A stretch of 64,000 nucleotides of DNA, from assembly GCF_005502465.1 (NCBI RefSeq), contig NZ_SCOT01000003.1, positions 62,001 to 126,000 on the forward strand. The letters are read 5' to 3'. Numbering within the stretch: position 1 is the first letter of the stretch; each line of letters starts with the position of its first letter. Below are positions 43,673-52,221 of this stretch, piece by piece. This DNA is from Sphingopyxis sp. L1A2A. Lineage in GTDB: Bacteria; Pseudomonadota; Alphaproteobacteria; Sphingomonadales; Sphingomonadaceae. The notes under the pieces are model-generated. The model searched no databases, had not been told where the DNA came from, and was given only the letters and a program-made list of their open reading frames with translations. A program made the position numbers and the translations under genes.

Positions 43673-44227
43673 ATGATGAAACTTTCCAAACTCTCCGCGT
43701 CGCTCGCTGTTTTGATGATGGTTGCCGGGGGCGGCGTCGCGCTGGCCAACCCGATGGTCGGCGGGGCCGCGATGTACGAAACCAAGAACATCGTCGAAAA
43801 TGCCGTCAATTCAAAGGATCACACGACGCTGGTCGCTGCGGTGCAGGCTGCCGGGCTGGTCGATACGCTCGCCAGTCCCGGGCCTTTCACCGTCTTTGCC
43901 CCGACCAACGCCGCGTTCGGCAAGCTGCCCGCCGGCACCGTCGACACGCTGCTGAAGCCCGAGAATAAAGGCACGCTGACCGCGGTGCTGACCTATCATG
44001 TCGTGCCCGGCACGCTGACCGCCGCCGACCTGGCCGCCAATGCCAAGGCCAATGGCGGCAAGGCCGTGCTGACCACGGTGCAGGGCGCGACGCTGACCGT
44101 GTGGGGCAAGGATGGCAAATGGTATGTCACCGACGCCAAGGGCGGCAAGGCACAGATCACCATCGCCGATGTCCGGCAGTCGAACGGCGTGATCCACGTC
44201 GTCGATGGCGTATTGCTGCCGGGCTGA
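43673..44227 (+). CDS. Exported fasciclin-domain protein
   Basis: This 184-residue secreted protein has a signal peptide ending VALANP near residue 27 and a single FAS1 domain, with the conserved FTVFAPTNAAFGKLP near 71, LTYHVVPGTL near 105 and the terminal VIHVVDGVLLP. FAS1 domains mediate adhesion or envelope interactions. It lies 83 bases behind the sigma/anti-sigma pair, preceded by AGAGGA, and is a likely target of that sigma factor, by analogy with the MPT70/MPT83 antigens under SigK in mycobacteria. A strong hairpin follows. Confidence 0.93.
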   Translation: MMKLSKLSASLAVLMMVAGGGVALANPMVGGAAMYETKNIVENAVNSKDHTTLVAAVQAAGLVDTLASPGPFTVFAPTNAAFGKLPAGTVDTLLKPENKGTLTAVLTYHVVPGTLTAADLAANAKANGGKAVLTTVQGATLTVWGKDGKWYVTDAKGGKAQITIADVRQSNGVIHVVDGVLLPG

Positions 44228-44240
44228 GACCCCTTTCCCC

Positions 44241-44291
44241 GGCACAGGTGCGGTCCGTCCACTTCCCTCCCGGGACGGGCCGCATTGTGCC
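44241..44291. terminator. Bidirectional terminator hairpin between fasciclin and b561-YceI genes
   Basis: An inner stem of GCGGTCCGTCC (44250-44260) with GGACGGGCCGC (44273-44283), one G-T position, is extended by an outer GGCAC (44241-44245)/GTGCC (44287-44291). The loop is 12 bases. The hairpin lies 13 bases after the fasciclin stop and about 50 from the convergent gene's stop; only a short T-run follows. Confidence 0.65.
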
Positions 44292-44342
44292 AACCTTTAT
44301 CGTCTTCAGAAATCAGCGAACCGCATCGTGATATTCCCGGGA

Positions 44343-45593
44343 TCAGGACGCCGGGCGCGTGGCGGTGAACGAAAAGGCGATATCGACGGTCCCCGCGATC
44401 ACGTCGGTAGCAGCCCATTCGCCCTGCCCGACGCCGAAAGCGGTCCGATCGATAAGCGCGGTTCCGGCGACACGCGCCCTGTCACCGTCGATGCGCAGCG
44501 TGAAATGCAGCGTCGCCGGCTTGCTGACGCCACGCAGATCGAGCGACCCGCGCGCTTCATGGCGATCCCCGCCCAGATGTCGGATGTCGCGCGCCATGAA
44601 GACCGCACTTGGATGAGCGCTGGTATCGAAGAAATCGCTGCCTTTTAGCGTATCATCGCGCTGGCCCTCGCCGGTGTTGGCGGATGCGAGATCGACGGTG
44701 ACGCGTATCTGCGATTTGGCGAGGTCATCAGGGCTGAAGCGGATGGCGGCACGCCAGCGGTCGAAGCGGCCGTCGACTGCTTCGCCGTTCCAGCGGGCGG
44801 TGAAGCCGAGGCGCCCGCCCGACGCGATCGTCCAGTCCGCGAGCGGCTGGGCCGCATCTTCCGGCGCGACCTCTTCGGCTGGCGCGGCCTTGTCGCTTTC
44901 GGCGGCGGGGATCAGAGCCGTGGTCGGCGCCGCGGCGGCCAGGGGCGGCGCTGTTTTTCTGGCGACGGGAGGGCGAGCCTTGTCGGGGTAAACCATCTGG
45001 CCGGCGGCAAATGCGGCTACGACGAGCAGCAGCGCACCGACCGCGACGCCGACGGCCTTGTCGTGCGCGAAGGGGATGACCCGCTGGAGTTCGGGTTTGC
45101 CAAGCAACCACTGATGGCGAAGCGCGCCCGCAATGTGGAGGACGAACAGTCCGATCGCGAGCCACGCCATGGCGCCGTGGATCGCCTCGGCCGGTTCGTG
45201 CCAACTGCGACCGACGGGCAAATGGGGCCAAGGAATGATCCCGTAAACTAGGGTCGGGACCTGAATGCGTGCGGTCGACACGAGCAGCCATCCCGTGATC
45301 GGGCCGAGAATCATCACGAGATAGAATAGCCAGTGGACGATGCTCGCCGACGCGCGCGTCCAGGTCGGCCCTTCTGACGCGGGCGGACGGGTTGCAAACA
45401 GGCGAGCCGCAAGACGTGCGAGGCTGAGCAGCAGGATCGAGATGCCTACTGACTTGTGCAACTGATAGCGTGCGAACAATTCCGGACTGCTGTTGCCTTC
45501 GAGCGCCCAGCCGAGCGCGATTTGGAACGCCAGCAGCAGGGCGATGAGCCAGTGTAGCGTGATGGCGGTATAGCTATAACGCTGCGCTGGCAT
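44343..45593 (-). CDS. Cytochrome b561-YceI fusion protein
   Basis: A 416-residue two-part protein. Residues about 1-185 form a four-helix cytochrome b561 domain with haem-ligand histidines in ITLHWLIALLL, YQLHKSVGIS, IVHWLFY and LFVLHIAGALRH, a quinol-oxidising electron carrier of the inner membrane. After a further hydrophobic segment (about 188-205) and an alanine/proline-rich linker comes a YceI domain (about 250-412), the lipocalin-like fold that binds polyisoprenoid/ubiquinone-type lipids in the periplasm. Such fusions occur in proteobacteria, with function unproven. It converges on the fasciclin gene across the hairpin at 44241-44291. Confidence 0.9.
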   Translation of the reverse strand: MPAQRYSYTAITLHWLIALLLAFQIALGWALEGNSSPELFARYQLHKSVGISILLLSLARLAARLFATRPPASEGPTWTRASASIVHWLFYLVMILGPITGWLLVSTARIQVPTLVYGIIPWPHLPVGRSWHEPAEAIHGAMAWLAIGLFVLHIAGALRHQWLLGKPELQRVIPFAHDKAVGVAVGALLLVVAAFAAGQMVYPDKARPPVARKTAPPLAAAAPTTALIPAAESDKAAPAEEVAPEDAAQPLADWTIASGGRLGFTARWNGEAVDGRFDRWRAAIRFSPDDLAKSQIRVTVDLASANTGEGQRDDTLKGSDFFDTSAHPSAVFMARDIRHLGGDRHEARGSLDLRGVSKPATLHFTLRIDGDRARVAGTALIDRTAFGVGQGEWAATDVIAGTVDIAFSFTATRPAS

Positions 45594-45688
45594 AATAATC
45601 TTTCGCGATGAGGGTGTCAGGATTTGTGGCTCATTCTATCGGATGCCCCAATCATGTCGAAGGTGGACGACCGCGTCGGCGACCGCCG

Positions 45689-46378
45689 TCAGTCGTCGAA
45701 CCCAACGAAGCGCGCCGCGGTTTCGACGCTCTTGCGGTTCGATACCACCGCATTGGCGGGAAAGCCCTCGTCGGGCCAGCCGAGCGCGACGCAAATCATG
45801 ATCACCTGATCGTCGGGGATTTTGGCGTGTTCGCGCACCACCGGGCTTTGCATGATGCCCTGGCTGTTGATGACGCAGCCCAGCCCGCGCGACCAGGCGG
45901 CATTGACCAGCGCGTTGGTCACCGCGCCGCAATCAAACGGCGCGATGTCGCTGCCGAGCAGCACGCGATCATAGGTGACGACGATGCTGACCGGCGCGTC
46001 GAACTGGCGAAAACCGCGCAGCACCCAATCCTGCCGCCCGTCCTTGTCGTCGCGGTCGATGCCCATCGCGCCGAACAACTGCTTGGCGACCTCGATCTGG
46101 CGGCCGCGATGTTCGTCGGGGATTGTGGTGAAACGGCGAAACTCGCGGCTGTCGGGCGTGCCCGCCAAAATGCCCTCGGTGTTGCCGCGGCGGATCGCAT
46201 CGAGCGGCTCGCCGGTGACGACCGAGAAATTCCAGCATTGGTTGTTGAACGACGAGGGCGCGCGCATCGCGACCTCGATGATCTCGGCGATCAAGTCCTT
46301 GGGGACAGGTTTGTCGAGGAAGCCGCGGATCGAGCGGCGCCCCAGCACGACATCGTCAAAACCCACTGCCTCGCTCAC
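45689..46378 (-). CDS. Nitroreductase family protein
   Basis: This 229-residue FMN-dependent NAD(P)H nitroreductase has [15 protein letters not shown] near residue 14 and the [13 protein letters not shown] segment near 38, which bind FMN, and [11 protein letters not shown] plus ALGWPDE near 170-200, which complete the fold. Natural substrates of this group are uncertain (nitroaromatics, quinones or flavin). It starts with GTG at 46378, overlapping the hemA stop by four bases (GTGA), so it is translated from the hemA message. It is distinct from the partial YdjA-type nitroreductase at the left edge. Confidence 0.9.
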   Translation of the reverse strand: MSEAVGFDDVVLGRRSIRGFLDKPVPKDLIAEIIEVAMRAPSSFNNQCWNFSVVTGEPLDAIRRGNTEGILAGTPDSREFRRFTTIPDEHRGRQIEVAKQLFGAMGIDRDDKDGRQDWVLRGFRQFDAPVSIVVTYDRVLLGSDIAPFDCGAVTNALVNAAWSRGLGCVINSQGIMQSPVVREHAKIPDDQVIMICVALGWPDEGFPANAVVSNRKSVETAARFVGFDD

Positions 46379-47595
46379 GCGGCTTTCTGAAGCCCCAGCT
46401 CCAGCCGGCCCCAGATTTCAACAAGCGCGCTCGTCAACTCGCGCATCATCGCTTCGTCATGCGCCGGGCCGGGGGTGAAGCGGAGGCGTTCGGTGCCGCG
46501 CGGCACGGTCGGGAAATTGATCGGCTGGACGTAAACGCCATATTCGGCGAGCAGGATGTCGCTGATCTTTTTCGCGCGCACCGGGTCGCCGACCATCAGC
46601 GGCACGATGTGGGTGGTCGAATCCATCACCGGCAGGCCGGCGTCGCGGAAGCATTGCTTCAGATAGCCCGCATTAGCCTGCTGCGCCTCGCGCTCCACGC
46701 TCGAGCTTTTCAGATGGCGGACGCTGGCGAGCACCCCGGCGACGAGCACCGGCGACAGGCTGGTGGTAAAGATGAAGCCCGGCGCATAGCTACGGATGAC
46801 GTCGATGATATTCTTGTCGGCGGCGATATAACCGCCCATCACGCCGAACGCCTTGCCCAGCGTACCCTCGATAATCGTCACGCGGTCGGCGGCTTCGTCG
46901 CGGTCGGTGATACCGCCGCCGCGCGGGCCGTACATGCCGACGGCATGGACTTCGTCGCAATAGGTCAGCGCGTTGTACTTGTCGGCCAGATCGCAGATCG
47001 CGTGGATCGGGGCGACGTCGCCGTCCATCGAATAGACGCTTTCAAAGGCGATCAGCTTGGCGGCTTCGGGATCGTCCTGCGCCATCAATTCTTCGAGGTG
47101 CGCCAGATCATTGTGGCGCCACACCCGCTTTTCGCAGCCCGAGTTGCGGATGCCCGCGATCATCGAGGCATGGTTGAGCTCGTCCGAATAGATGATGCAG
47201 TTGGGCAGCAATTTGCCGAGCGTGCCAAGCGTCGCCTCGTTCGAGATATAGCCCGATGTGAACAGCAGCGCGCCGTCCTTGCCGTGCAGGTCAGCGAGTT
47301 CATGCTCAAGGTCGATGTGATAATGGGTGTTGCCGCCGATGTTGCGTGTGCCGCCCGAACCGGCGCCGACGTCGTGCAGCGCCGCTTCCATCGCTTCGAC
47401 GACCTTGGGGTGCTGGCCCATCGCCAGATAGTCGTTCGAGCACCAGACGGTGATCGGCTTCGGCCCGTTATGACCGGCAAAGCAGCGCGCGTTGGGGAAG
47501 GAGCCGCGGTTGCGCAGGATGTCGATGAAGACGCGGTAGCGCCCCTCTTCGTGCAGCCGGTCGATCGCGCGAGCGAAGATATCGTTATAGTTCAA
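46375..47595 (-). CDS. hemA: 5-aminolevulinate synthase HemA
   Basis: This 406-residue PLP enzyme condenses glycine with succinyl-CoA to 5-aminolevulinate, the alphaproteobacterial entry to haem and corrin synthesis. Conserved parts include [13 protein letters not shown] near residue 49, [19 protein letters not shown] near 79, [15 protein letters not shown] near 215, and the PLP lysine in [14 protein letters not shown] near 248. The frame starts with TTG at 47595 (M-NYNDIF, as in relatives) without a strong Shine-Dalgarno. The divergent region upstream carries the palindrome at 47722-47742. A nitroreductase gene is coupled downstream. Confidence 0.96.
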   Translation of the reverse strand: MNYNDIFARAIDRLHEEGRYRVFIDILRNRGSFPNARCFAGHNGPKPITVWCSNDYLAMGQHPKVVEAMEAALHDVGAGSGGTRNIGGNTHYHIDLEHELADLHGKDGALLFTSGYISNEATLGTLGKLLPNCIIYSDELNHASMIAGIRNSGCEKRVWRHNDLAHLEELMAQDDPEAAKLIAFESVYSMDGDVAPIHAICDLADKYNALTYCDEVHAVGMYGPRGGGITDRDEAADRVTIIEGTLGKAFGVMGGYIAADKNIIDVIRSYAPGFIFTTSLSPVLVAGVLASVRHLKSSSVEREAQQANAGYLKQCFRDAGLPVMDSTTHIVPLMVGDPVRAKKISDILLAEYGVYVQPINFPTVPRGTERLRFTPGPAHDEAMMRELTSALVEIWGRLELGLQKAA

Positions 47596-47721
47596 TTTCC
47601 AGCCCCGCAGTCAGGTGCCAAATCCAGGCATGTTTGCCGCTCCTTCAGGGCGGCACTTAACAGGCGGGCCAATAACGGTGAATCGGGCTGAAATCCAGTG
47701 CGAACGATTCGCAAACTATTC

Positions 47722-47742
47722 CATCGATCTGTGTGATCGATG
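47722..47742. promoter_or_regulatory. Palindrome in the hemA upstream region
   Basis: CATCGATC (47722-47729) and GATCGATG (47735-47742) form perfect inverted arms around TGTGT. It lies about 127 bases upstream of hemA and 121 upstream of the divergent secreted-protein gene, so it could be an operator for either. The remainder of this 267-base gap shows no gene. Confidence 0.45.
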
Positions 47743-47862
47743 CGTTGCCACACCCCTTATTGTCGCGTACCGGTCCGCCGACCTGCATTGCAACGACATC
47801 GAAATTGCGGTTGAGATCGTTTTTGACCATGCCGTCACGGCGCGGTTCGCAGGAGCCATCCT

Positions 47863-48396
47863 ATGCGTTTGGTCACAATTGTCTCTCTGTCGATCGCCGC
47901 GATGGGGCTGAGCGTGTCCGCCTCCAAGCCGGCGCCCGCGCCGTTCGAGGGAACGTGGCTGCGGTGCGATACCAATGCCGGTTACCGCGTTTGTGGCTAT
48001 GCCCAGACGACCCAGCGCGGGAAGCGCGTTTGCGGCGTCGAGGGTTATGTGGCGACAAACAGCTTCTACCACACCCGGTTCGTTGGGACCGCCGAAGGAA
48101 CGTCGGCGCGGATCGATAAAATCTGTGGACGGCCCGGATCGGAAACCGACACCCATTGTGCCGATCAGGCGCCGCGCGACCTCGATCCGGGCGAAAAGGT
48201 CGGCTGGGGGACGTCGCGCAACAAATTCCATGTTTGCAAGGACCGGATTCACAGCAGACCCGGCGATCAGGTTTTCGATTGTGCGACGGCGGTCCGCGAT
48301 GCCGGGATGCCCAAAGTTCGTCGGCTACCCAAAAGCGACGGCCCGGACGAAATCGAGCGCGCCTGGCTGGCGTCCTGCACCGCCGGACGCGAATAG
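47863..48396 (+). CDS. Cysteine-rich secreted protein of unknown function
   Basis: A 177-residue protein with a signal peptide of about 20 residues (ending SVSASK). The mature part contains eight cysteines spread evenly (RCDTN, RVCGY, RVCGV, KICGR, THCAD, HVCKD, FDCAT, ASCTA), which suggests four disulfides and a stable extracytoplasmic fold. I recognise no domain. A GAGGGAACGTGG-type tract in the first third encodes FEGTW, like the start of small beta-barrel proteins. It stands alone, divergent from hemA and convergent with murI, five bases apart. Confidence 0.75.
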   Translation: MRLVTIVSLSIAAMGLSVSASKPAPAPFEGTWLRCDTNAGYRVCGYAQTTQRGKRVCGVEGYVATNSFYHTRFVGTAEGTSARIDKICGRPGSETDTHCADQAPRDLDPGEKVGWGTSRNKFHVCKDRIHSRPGDQVFDCATAVRDAGMPKVRRLPKSDGPDEIERAWLASCTAGRE

Positions 48397-48400
48397 GGCG

Positions 48401-49204
48401 TCAGATCGTCTCGATCCGGTCGATGCCATAGGGGGCCAGCGTTGCGAGCGGTGGTGGCGGGCGGTCGGCGCTGCGGGTGAACACCGCGAGGCCGGGGGTA
48501 ACGGCGGCGGGCCATGGCTGGCCCTGTGTCAGATCGGCGATCCGCCGCGCGATGCCCCCGGCACCGTCGATCAATGTGACGCCCGGACCCGCTGCGGCCT
48601 GCAATTCGTCGGCCAGCAACGGGAAATGGGTGCAGGCGAGGACGATGACGTCGATCGCATCGCCGCCCGGTTGGTCGCGGAGACCCGCAATCGCGCGGGC
48701 GATCACCGCGGGATCGACCGGCTCGCCGCGCAGTTTGGCCTCGGCCCCGGTGACCAGGCCCGGACTGCCGTGGCGCAGCACGGTCTTGCCGCCCGCAAAG
48801 CGCGCGCTGAGGTCGTCGACATAGGGCTGGCGCACCGTCGCTTCGGTGCCGAGCACCCCGATGACGCCGGTTTTGGTGAGTTTTGCGGCGGGCTTGATCG
48901 CGGGGACGGTGCCGACGATCGGCAGGTCGAGCGCGGCGCGAACATGCGTCAGCGCGATCGTCGACGCGGTGTTACACGCGATCACCGCCAGCCGAGGCTG
49001 GTAACGTTCGACGAGGCGGCCGAGCAGCGCCGGGACGCGCGCCGCCAGTTCTGCCTCGCTTTTCTGGCCATAGGGCAGCCCGGCATAGTCCGCGGCATAG
49101 ACTATTCGCGCGGTCGGCAACAGCGCGCGCGTCGGGCCAAGGACGGTCAGGCCGCCGAGGCCGGAGTCGAAGAACAGGATGGGGGCGTCGGGGGCGGGGG
49201 TCAT
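48401..49204 (-). CDS. murI: Glutamate racemase MurI
   Basis: This 267-residue cofactor-independent racemase supplies D-glutamate for peptidoglycan. The N-terminal FFDSGLGGLTVL motif lies near residue 11, the two catalytic cysteines in VIACNTASTIAL near 75 and VLACTHFPLL near 184. VGTVPAIKPA near 97 and GVLGTEATVR near 113 are also conserved. The ATG at 49204 begins a minus-strand gene divergent from plsY across about 165 bases with nothing obvious in them. Confidence 0.95.
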   Translation of the reverse strand: MTPAPDAPILFFDSGLGGLTVLGPTRALLPTARIVYAADYAGLPYGQKSEAELAARVPALLGRLVERYQPRLAVIACNTASTIALTHVRAALDLPIVGTVPAIKPAAKLTKTGVIGVLGTEATVRQPYVDDLSARFAGGKTVLRHGSPGLVTGAEAKLRGEPVDPAVIARAIAGLRDQPGGDAIDVIVLACTHFPLLADELQAAAGPGVTLIDGAGGIARRIADLTQGQPWPAAVTPGLAVFTRSADRPPPPLATLAPYGIDRIETI

Positions 49205-49369
49205 GCGCGGCGATTAGCAGGCGCGGCGATCGCTCTCAATTGCTTACGGTCGCCCCCCAGCCGTCGCGAGGCGACGATGATGAGTCCATTCTGGCGATCA
49301 ACAGCATCGAATCCGTTGCTTGCGCCCGCCAACTTCGCCACTATCGCCGCGAACGGAGCAAGGATCGCC

Positions 49370-49990
49370 ATGACGACTTTATCGCTGATCGCCATGGGCT
49401 ATCTGCTCGGCTCGATCCCCTTCGGCGTCATCCTGACCCGCCTGTTCGGCGCCGGCGACCTGCGCCAGATCGGGTCGGGCAATATTGGCGCGACCAACGT
49501 CCTGCGCACCGGGCGCAAGGGGCTGGCGGCGGCGACGCTGATCCTCGACGGCGCCAAGGGCGCGGTGGCGGTGGTGCTGGCGCGGTACTTCATGCCCGAA
49601 CTGGGTGAACAGGGCGCGATGATCGCGGGCGCCGCGGCGATGATCGGCCATTGCTATCCGGTGTGGCTGAAGTTTCGCGGCGGCAAGGGGGTCGCAACCT
49701 TGCTCGGCCTCGCGCTCGCGCTGGCCTGGCCGATCGGGCTGGTCTTTGCCGCGGTGTGGATCGGCGCGGTGCTGTTGCTGCGCATTTCGTCGCTCGGCGG
49801 GATGCTGGGCGCGGTCGCGGCGCCGGTAGCGGCGCTGGCGCTCGGTTATCCAATCTATGCCATCGGCCTCGCGGGGCTCGCGGTCATCGTGCTGTGGCGG
49901 CATCGCGAGAATATTGCGCGGCTACGCGCCGGGACCGAGCCGCGGATCGGTGCCAAAAAGGACGGCTCGAAAGAGGTTGGCGGGGCATGA
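49370..49990 (+). CDS. plsY: Acyl-phosphate:glycerol-3-phosphate acyltransferase PlsY
   Basis: This 206-residue inner-membrane enzyme transfers an acyl group from acyl-phosphate to glycerol-3-phosphate, the first step of phospholipid synthesis. Family motifs: GYLLGSIPFGVILTRLFG near residue 9, GSGNIGATNVLRTG near 36, and KFRGGKGVAT near 102, with several transmembrane helices. The ATG at 49370 has AAGGA at 49360-49364. A much longer upstream extension of the frame runs antisense through murI and is not real. The dprA ATG overlaps its stop (ATGA). Confidence 0.95.
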   Translation: MTTLSLIAMGYLLGSIPFGVILTRLFGAGDLRQIGSGNIGATNVLRTGRKGLAAATLILDGAKGAVAVVLARYFMPELGEQGAMIAGAAAMIGHCYPVWLKFRGGKGVATLLGLALALAWPIGLVFAAVWIGAVLLLRISSLGGMLGAVAAPVAALALGYPIYAIGLAGLAVIVLWRHRENIARLRAGTEPRIGAKKDGSKEVGGA

Positions 49991-51072
49991 CTCCAGCCGA
50001 ACGGCTGGCGCGGCTGCGGCTGATCCGCACCCCGCATGTCGGCCCGGTCAGCTGGCACCAGCTGATGCAGCGGTTCGGATCGGGCGAGGCGGCGCTCGAC
50101 GCGCTGCCCGACCTGGTGCTGCGCGGCGGGGCGGGGAAGGCGCGGATCGCCTCCACCGAAGTTGCCGAGCGTGAGTTTGCGCGCGCCGCCGAATTGGGGG
50201 CGCGACATATTTTCAGCGACGAGCCCGATTATTCGCCGCTGCTGCGCGAGGTCGAGGGCGCGCCCCCGGTGATCGTCGTGCGCGGCGATACCGCCATGCT
50301 GCGGCGGCCGTGTGTCGCGATCGTCGGCGCGCGCAATGCCTCGGCGATTGCGTGCCGTTTCGCGCGCCAGCTTGCCGCCGACCTGGTGGCGCGCGACGTC
50401 ACGGTGGTCAGCGGGCTGGCGCGCGGGGTCGATACCGCGGCGCATATCGGCGCGCTCGGCGGATCGACCGTCGGGGTGATTGCCAGCGGCATCGACATCG
50501 CTTTTCCGCCCGAAAATGCCGCGTTGCAGGAAAAGATCGCCGCCGATCAGCTGCTGATCGCCGAACAGCCGCCGGGCAGCGAGCCGCTGGCGCGCCATTT
50601 TCCTTCGCGCAACCGGATCATCGCCGGGCTGGCGCATGGCACGGTGGTGATCGAGGCAGCGCCGCGGTCGGGGTCGCTGATCACGGCGCGCCGCGCGGGC
50701 GATTATGGGCGCGAGGTGATGGCGGTGCCAGGCTCGCCGCTCGACCCGCGCGCGCAGGGCTGCAATTTGCTGATCCGCGAGGGGGCGACGCTGATCCAGA
50801 CCGTCGATGACGTGATCGAGGCAGTCGGATCAATCGACGCGCGCATGGTCCGCGAACCCGCGCGGCGCTACACCGCGGTACCGGCGTGCGGCGATGCCGG
50901 CGATGGCGAGCGCCGGACGGTGATCGACCTGCTCGGCCCGACCCCGGTAGCGGTCGATGAACTGGTGCGCCAGTCGGGGCAGGCGGCGGCGACGGTGCAG
51001 CTCGTGCTGCTCGAACTGGAACTTGCCGGGCGCATCGAACGCCATGCCGGAGCGCGGGTCAGCCGTGTCTAG
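49987..51072 (+). CDS. dprA: DNA-processing protein DprA
   Basis: This 361-residue protein of the DprA/Smf family binds incoming single-stranded DNA during natural transformation and loads RecA. The N-terminal helix-hairpin-helix-like part covers about 1-70. The Rossmann-like core has VAIVGARNASAIA near 113, VVSGLARGVDTAAHIGALGG near 143, FPSRNRIIAGLAHGTVVIEA near 205 and GSLITARRAGDYGREVMAVPG near 232. The C-terminal winged helix (about 300-360) is present. Translation is coupled to plsY by ATGA. The convergent dioxygenase ends 21 bases away. Confidence 0.95.
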   Translation: MTPAERLARLRLIRTPHVGPVSWHQLMQRFGSGEAALDALPDLVLRGGAGKARIASTEVAEREFARAAELGARHIFSDEPDYSPLLREVEGAPPVIVVRGDTAMLRRPCVAIVGARNASAIACRFARQLAADLVARDVTVVSGLARGVDTAAHIGALGGSTVGVIASGIDIAFPPENAALQEKIAADQLLIAEQPPGSEPLARHFPSRNRIIAGLAHGTVVIEAAPRSGSLITARRAGDYGREVMAVPGSPLDPRAQGCNLLIREGATLIQTVDDVIEAVGSIDARMVREPARRYTAVPACGDAGDGERRTVIDLLGPTPVAVDELVRQSGQAAATVQLVLLELELAGRIERHAGARVSRV

Positions 51073-51099
51073 GGTCAGGACCCTAAGCCCGATCAGGGC
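51070..51099. terminator. Small palindromes between dprA and the dioxygenase
   Basis: TAGGGTC-AG-GACCCTA (51070-51085) spans the dprA stop, and GCCC-GATCA-GGGC (51087-51099) follows immediately. Both are short hairpins in a 20-base convergent gap and could act together as a weak bidirectional terminator; neither has a T-run. Confidence 0.4.
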
Positions 51100-52073
51100 A
51101 CGAATTTCCCTTCGTGGATCCAGCGGGAGGCTATGAACTTGGTGCCGCTGGCGATCGGTTGGCCGGCATGTTCGGACATCGGATCGACGGCGCCATCGGG
51201 CAGCGTGTTGCGGAACAGGAGCAGATCGCCCTTGCGCCCTTTGACCTTCAGGCCGGTCTTGACGAACGCGGTTTCGCCGCCCTTGTAATCATGGTTGAGG
51301 TAGATGAGCGCAGTAAGGCTGCGCTGGTTTTCCAGCATCGGGTTGTAGTCATAATGGGCGCGATACTGCTGGCCCGGGCGATAGCGCAGCAACTGCATCG
51401 CCTCGCCGCGATCGGCATCGCTGTCCGCCACCGCAGCGATGCGGCGGTTGATCGCATGGATCACCGGATCCTCGATCAGCCAGTGGATGGTGAACTCGTC
51501 GCTGTCGCGAATCGGGTCGCGCCGCGTGCCGCCGCGACCATCGCGGATTTCGGCGGCGCGATAGCCGCGGCCACCCACATCGAGCAGATAGGCGCATTCG
51601 GCCGCGGTGCAGAAGCCCGGGAAGCGCACGACATCGGGCGCCGTCGATAGCCGCTCGCCGTCACGCAGCTTTTCCGGGTTGCCGCCGGTTGTCAGCGCCA
51701 TTCGCCCCAGCAGATCGATCTGGGCCTTGCGTCGCGGATCGATTGCGATTTCGCTCGCAAGCCGGGTCAGCGCGGTCGGCCAGTCGCGCGGTCCGGCGAT
51801 GCCGCTGGCCATCAAATTGGTCGTCAGAACGCGCGCGGCGCGATGGCCGGCTTGCGCGGCCAGCGCAAACTGCTCGCGCGCCGCCACTGGATCGACTGCG
51901 ATCAGCCCGCCGCCCCACAACATGCGACCCAGCGCAAACAGGCCGTCGGGATCGCGCTGCGCCGCAAGCTGGCGGATCAGCAGCACGGCTTCGTCGCTGC
52001 GTCCGGCGCCCGCCAGTGCCTCCGCGCGGGCCAGGATCGGATGCGGTTGTTGGGGGCTATGCTGCGATGCCAT
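51093..52073 (-). CDS. 2OG-Fe(II) oxygenase, prolyl 4-hydroxylase-like, with Sel1-type repeats
   Basis: A 326-residue protein. The first ~125 residues contain Sel1/TPR-like helical repeats (DGLFALGRMLWGGGL, AAREQFALAAQAGHRAA). The C-terminal half is a prolyl-4-hydroxylase alpha-type dioxygenase with the iron-binding YRAHYDYN near residue 240, distal histidine in PMSEHAGQPI near 302, and a lysine/arginine in GTKFIASRWIHEG for 2-oxoglutarate. No signal peptide is seen, so it should act in the cytoplasm, probably on a protein proline. It diverges from a gene for a proline-tract VWA protein, which is a possible target. AGGAG precedes the start. Confidence 0.9.
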   Translation of the reverse strand: MASQHSPQQPHPILARAEALAGAGRSDEAVLLIRQLAAQRDPDGLFALGRMLWGGGLIAVDPVAAREQFALAAQAGHRAARVLTTNLMASGIAGPRDWPTALTRLASEIAIDPRRKAQIDLLGRMALTTGGNPEKLRDGERLSTAPDVVRFPGFCTAAECAYLLDVGGRGYRAAEIRDGRGGTRRDPIRDSDEFTIHWLIEDPVIHAINRRIAAVADSDADRGEAMQLLRYRPGQQYRAHYDYNPMLENQRSLTALIYLNHDYKGGETAFVKTGLKVKGRKGDLLLFRNTLPDGAVDPMSEHAGQPIASGTKFIASRWIHEGKFVP

Positions 52074-52221
52074 GCGCCGCTCCTTAGCGCAGCACCATCG
52101 GCGATGACAATGTGATTGCCGCCATAGTCGGCTGGGCGCAATTCACACATGGTTCACCGCAGCGGTCGCAGGTCATGTCCGGGTCCGCATCAACCTTTGT
52201 AGCGAAAGTCGGGGAACCTCC

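Noticed and set aside
47975..49369. Extension of the plsY frame over 460 codons upstream, antisense to murI
   Set aside because: Only the last 206 residues resemble PlsY, and an ATG with AAGGA sits at 49370. The rest is antisense to murI or out of frame with the secreted-protein gene.
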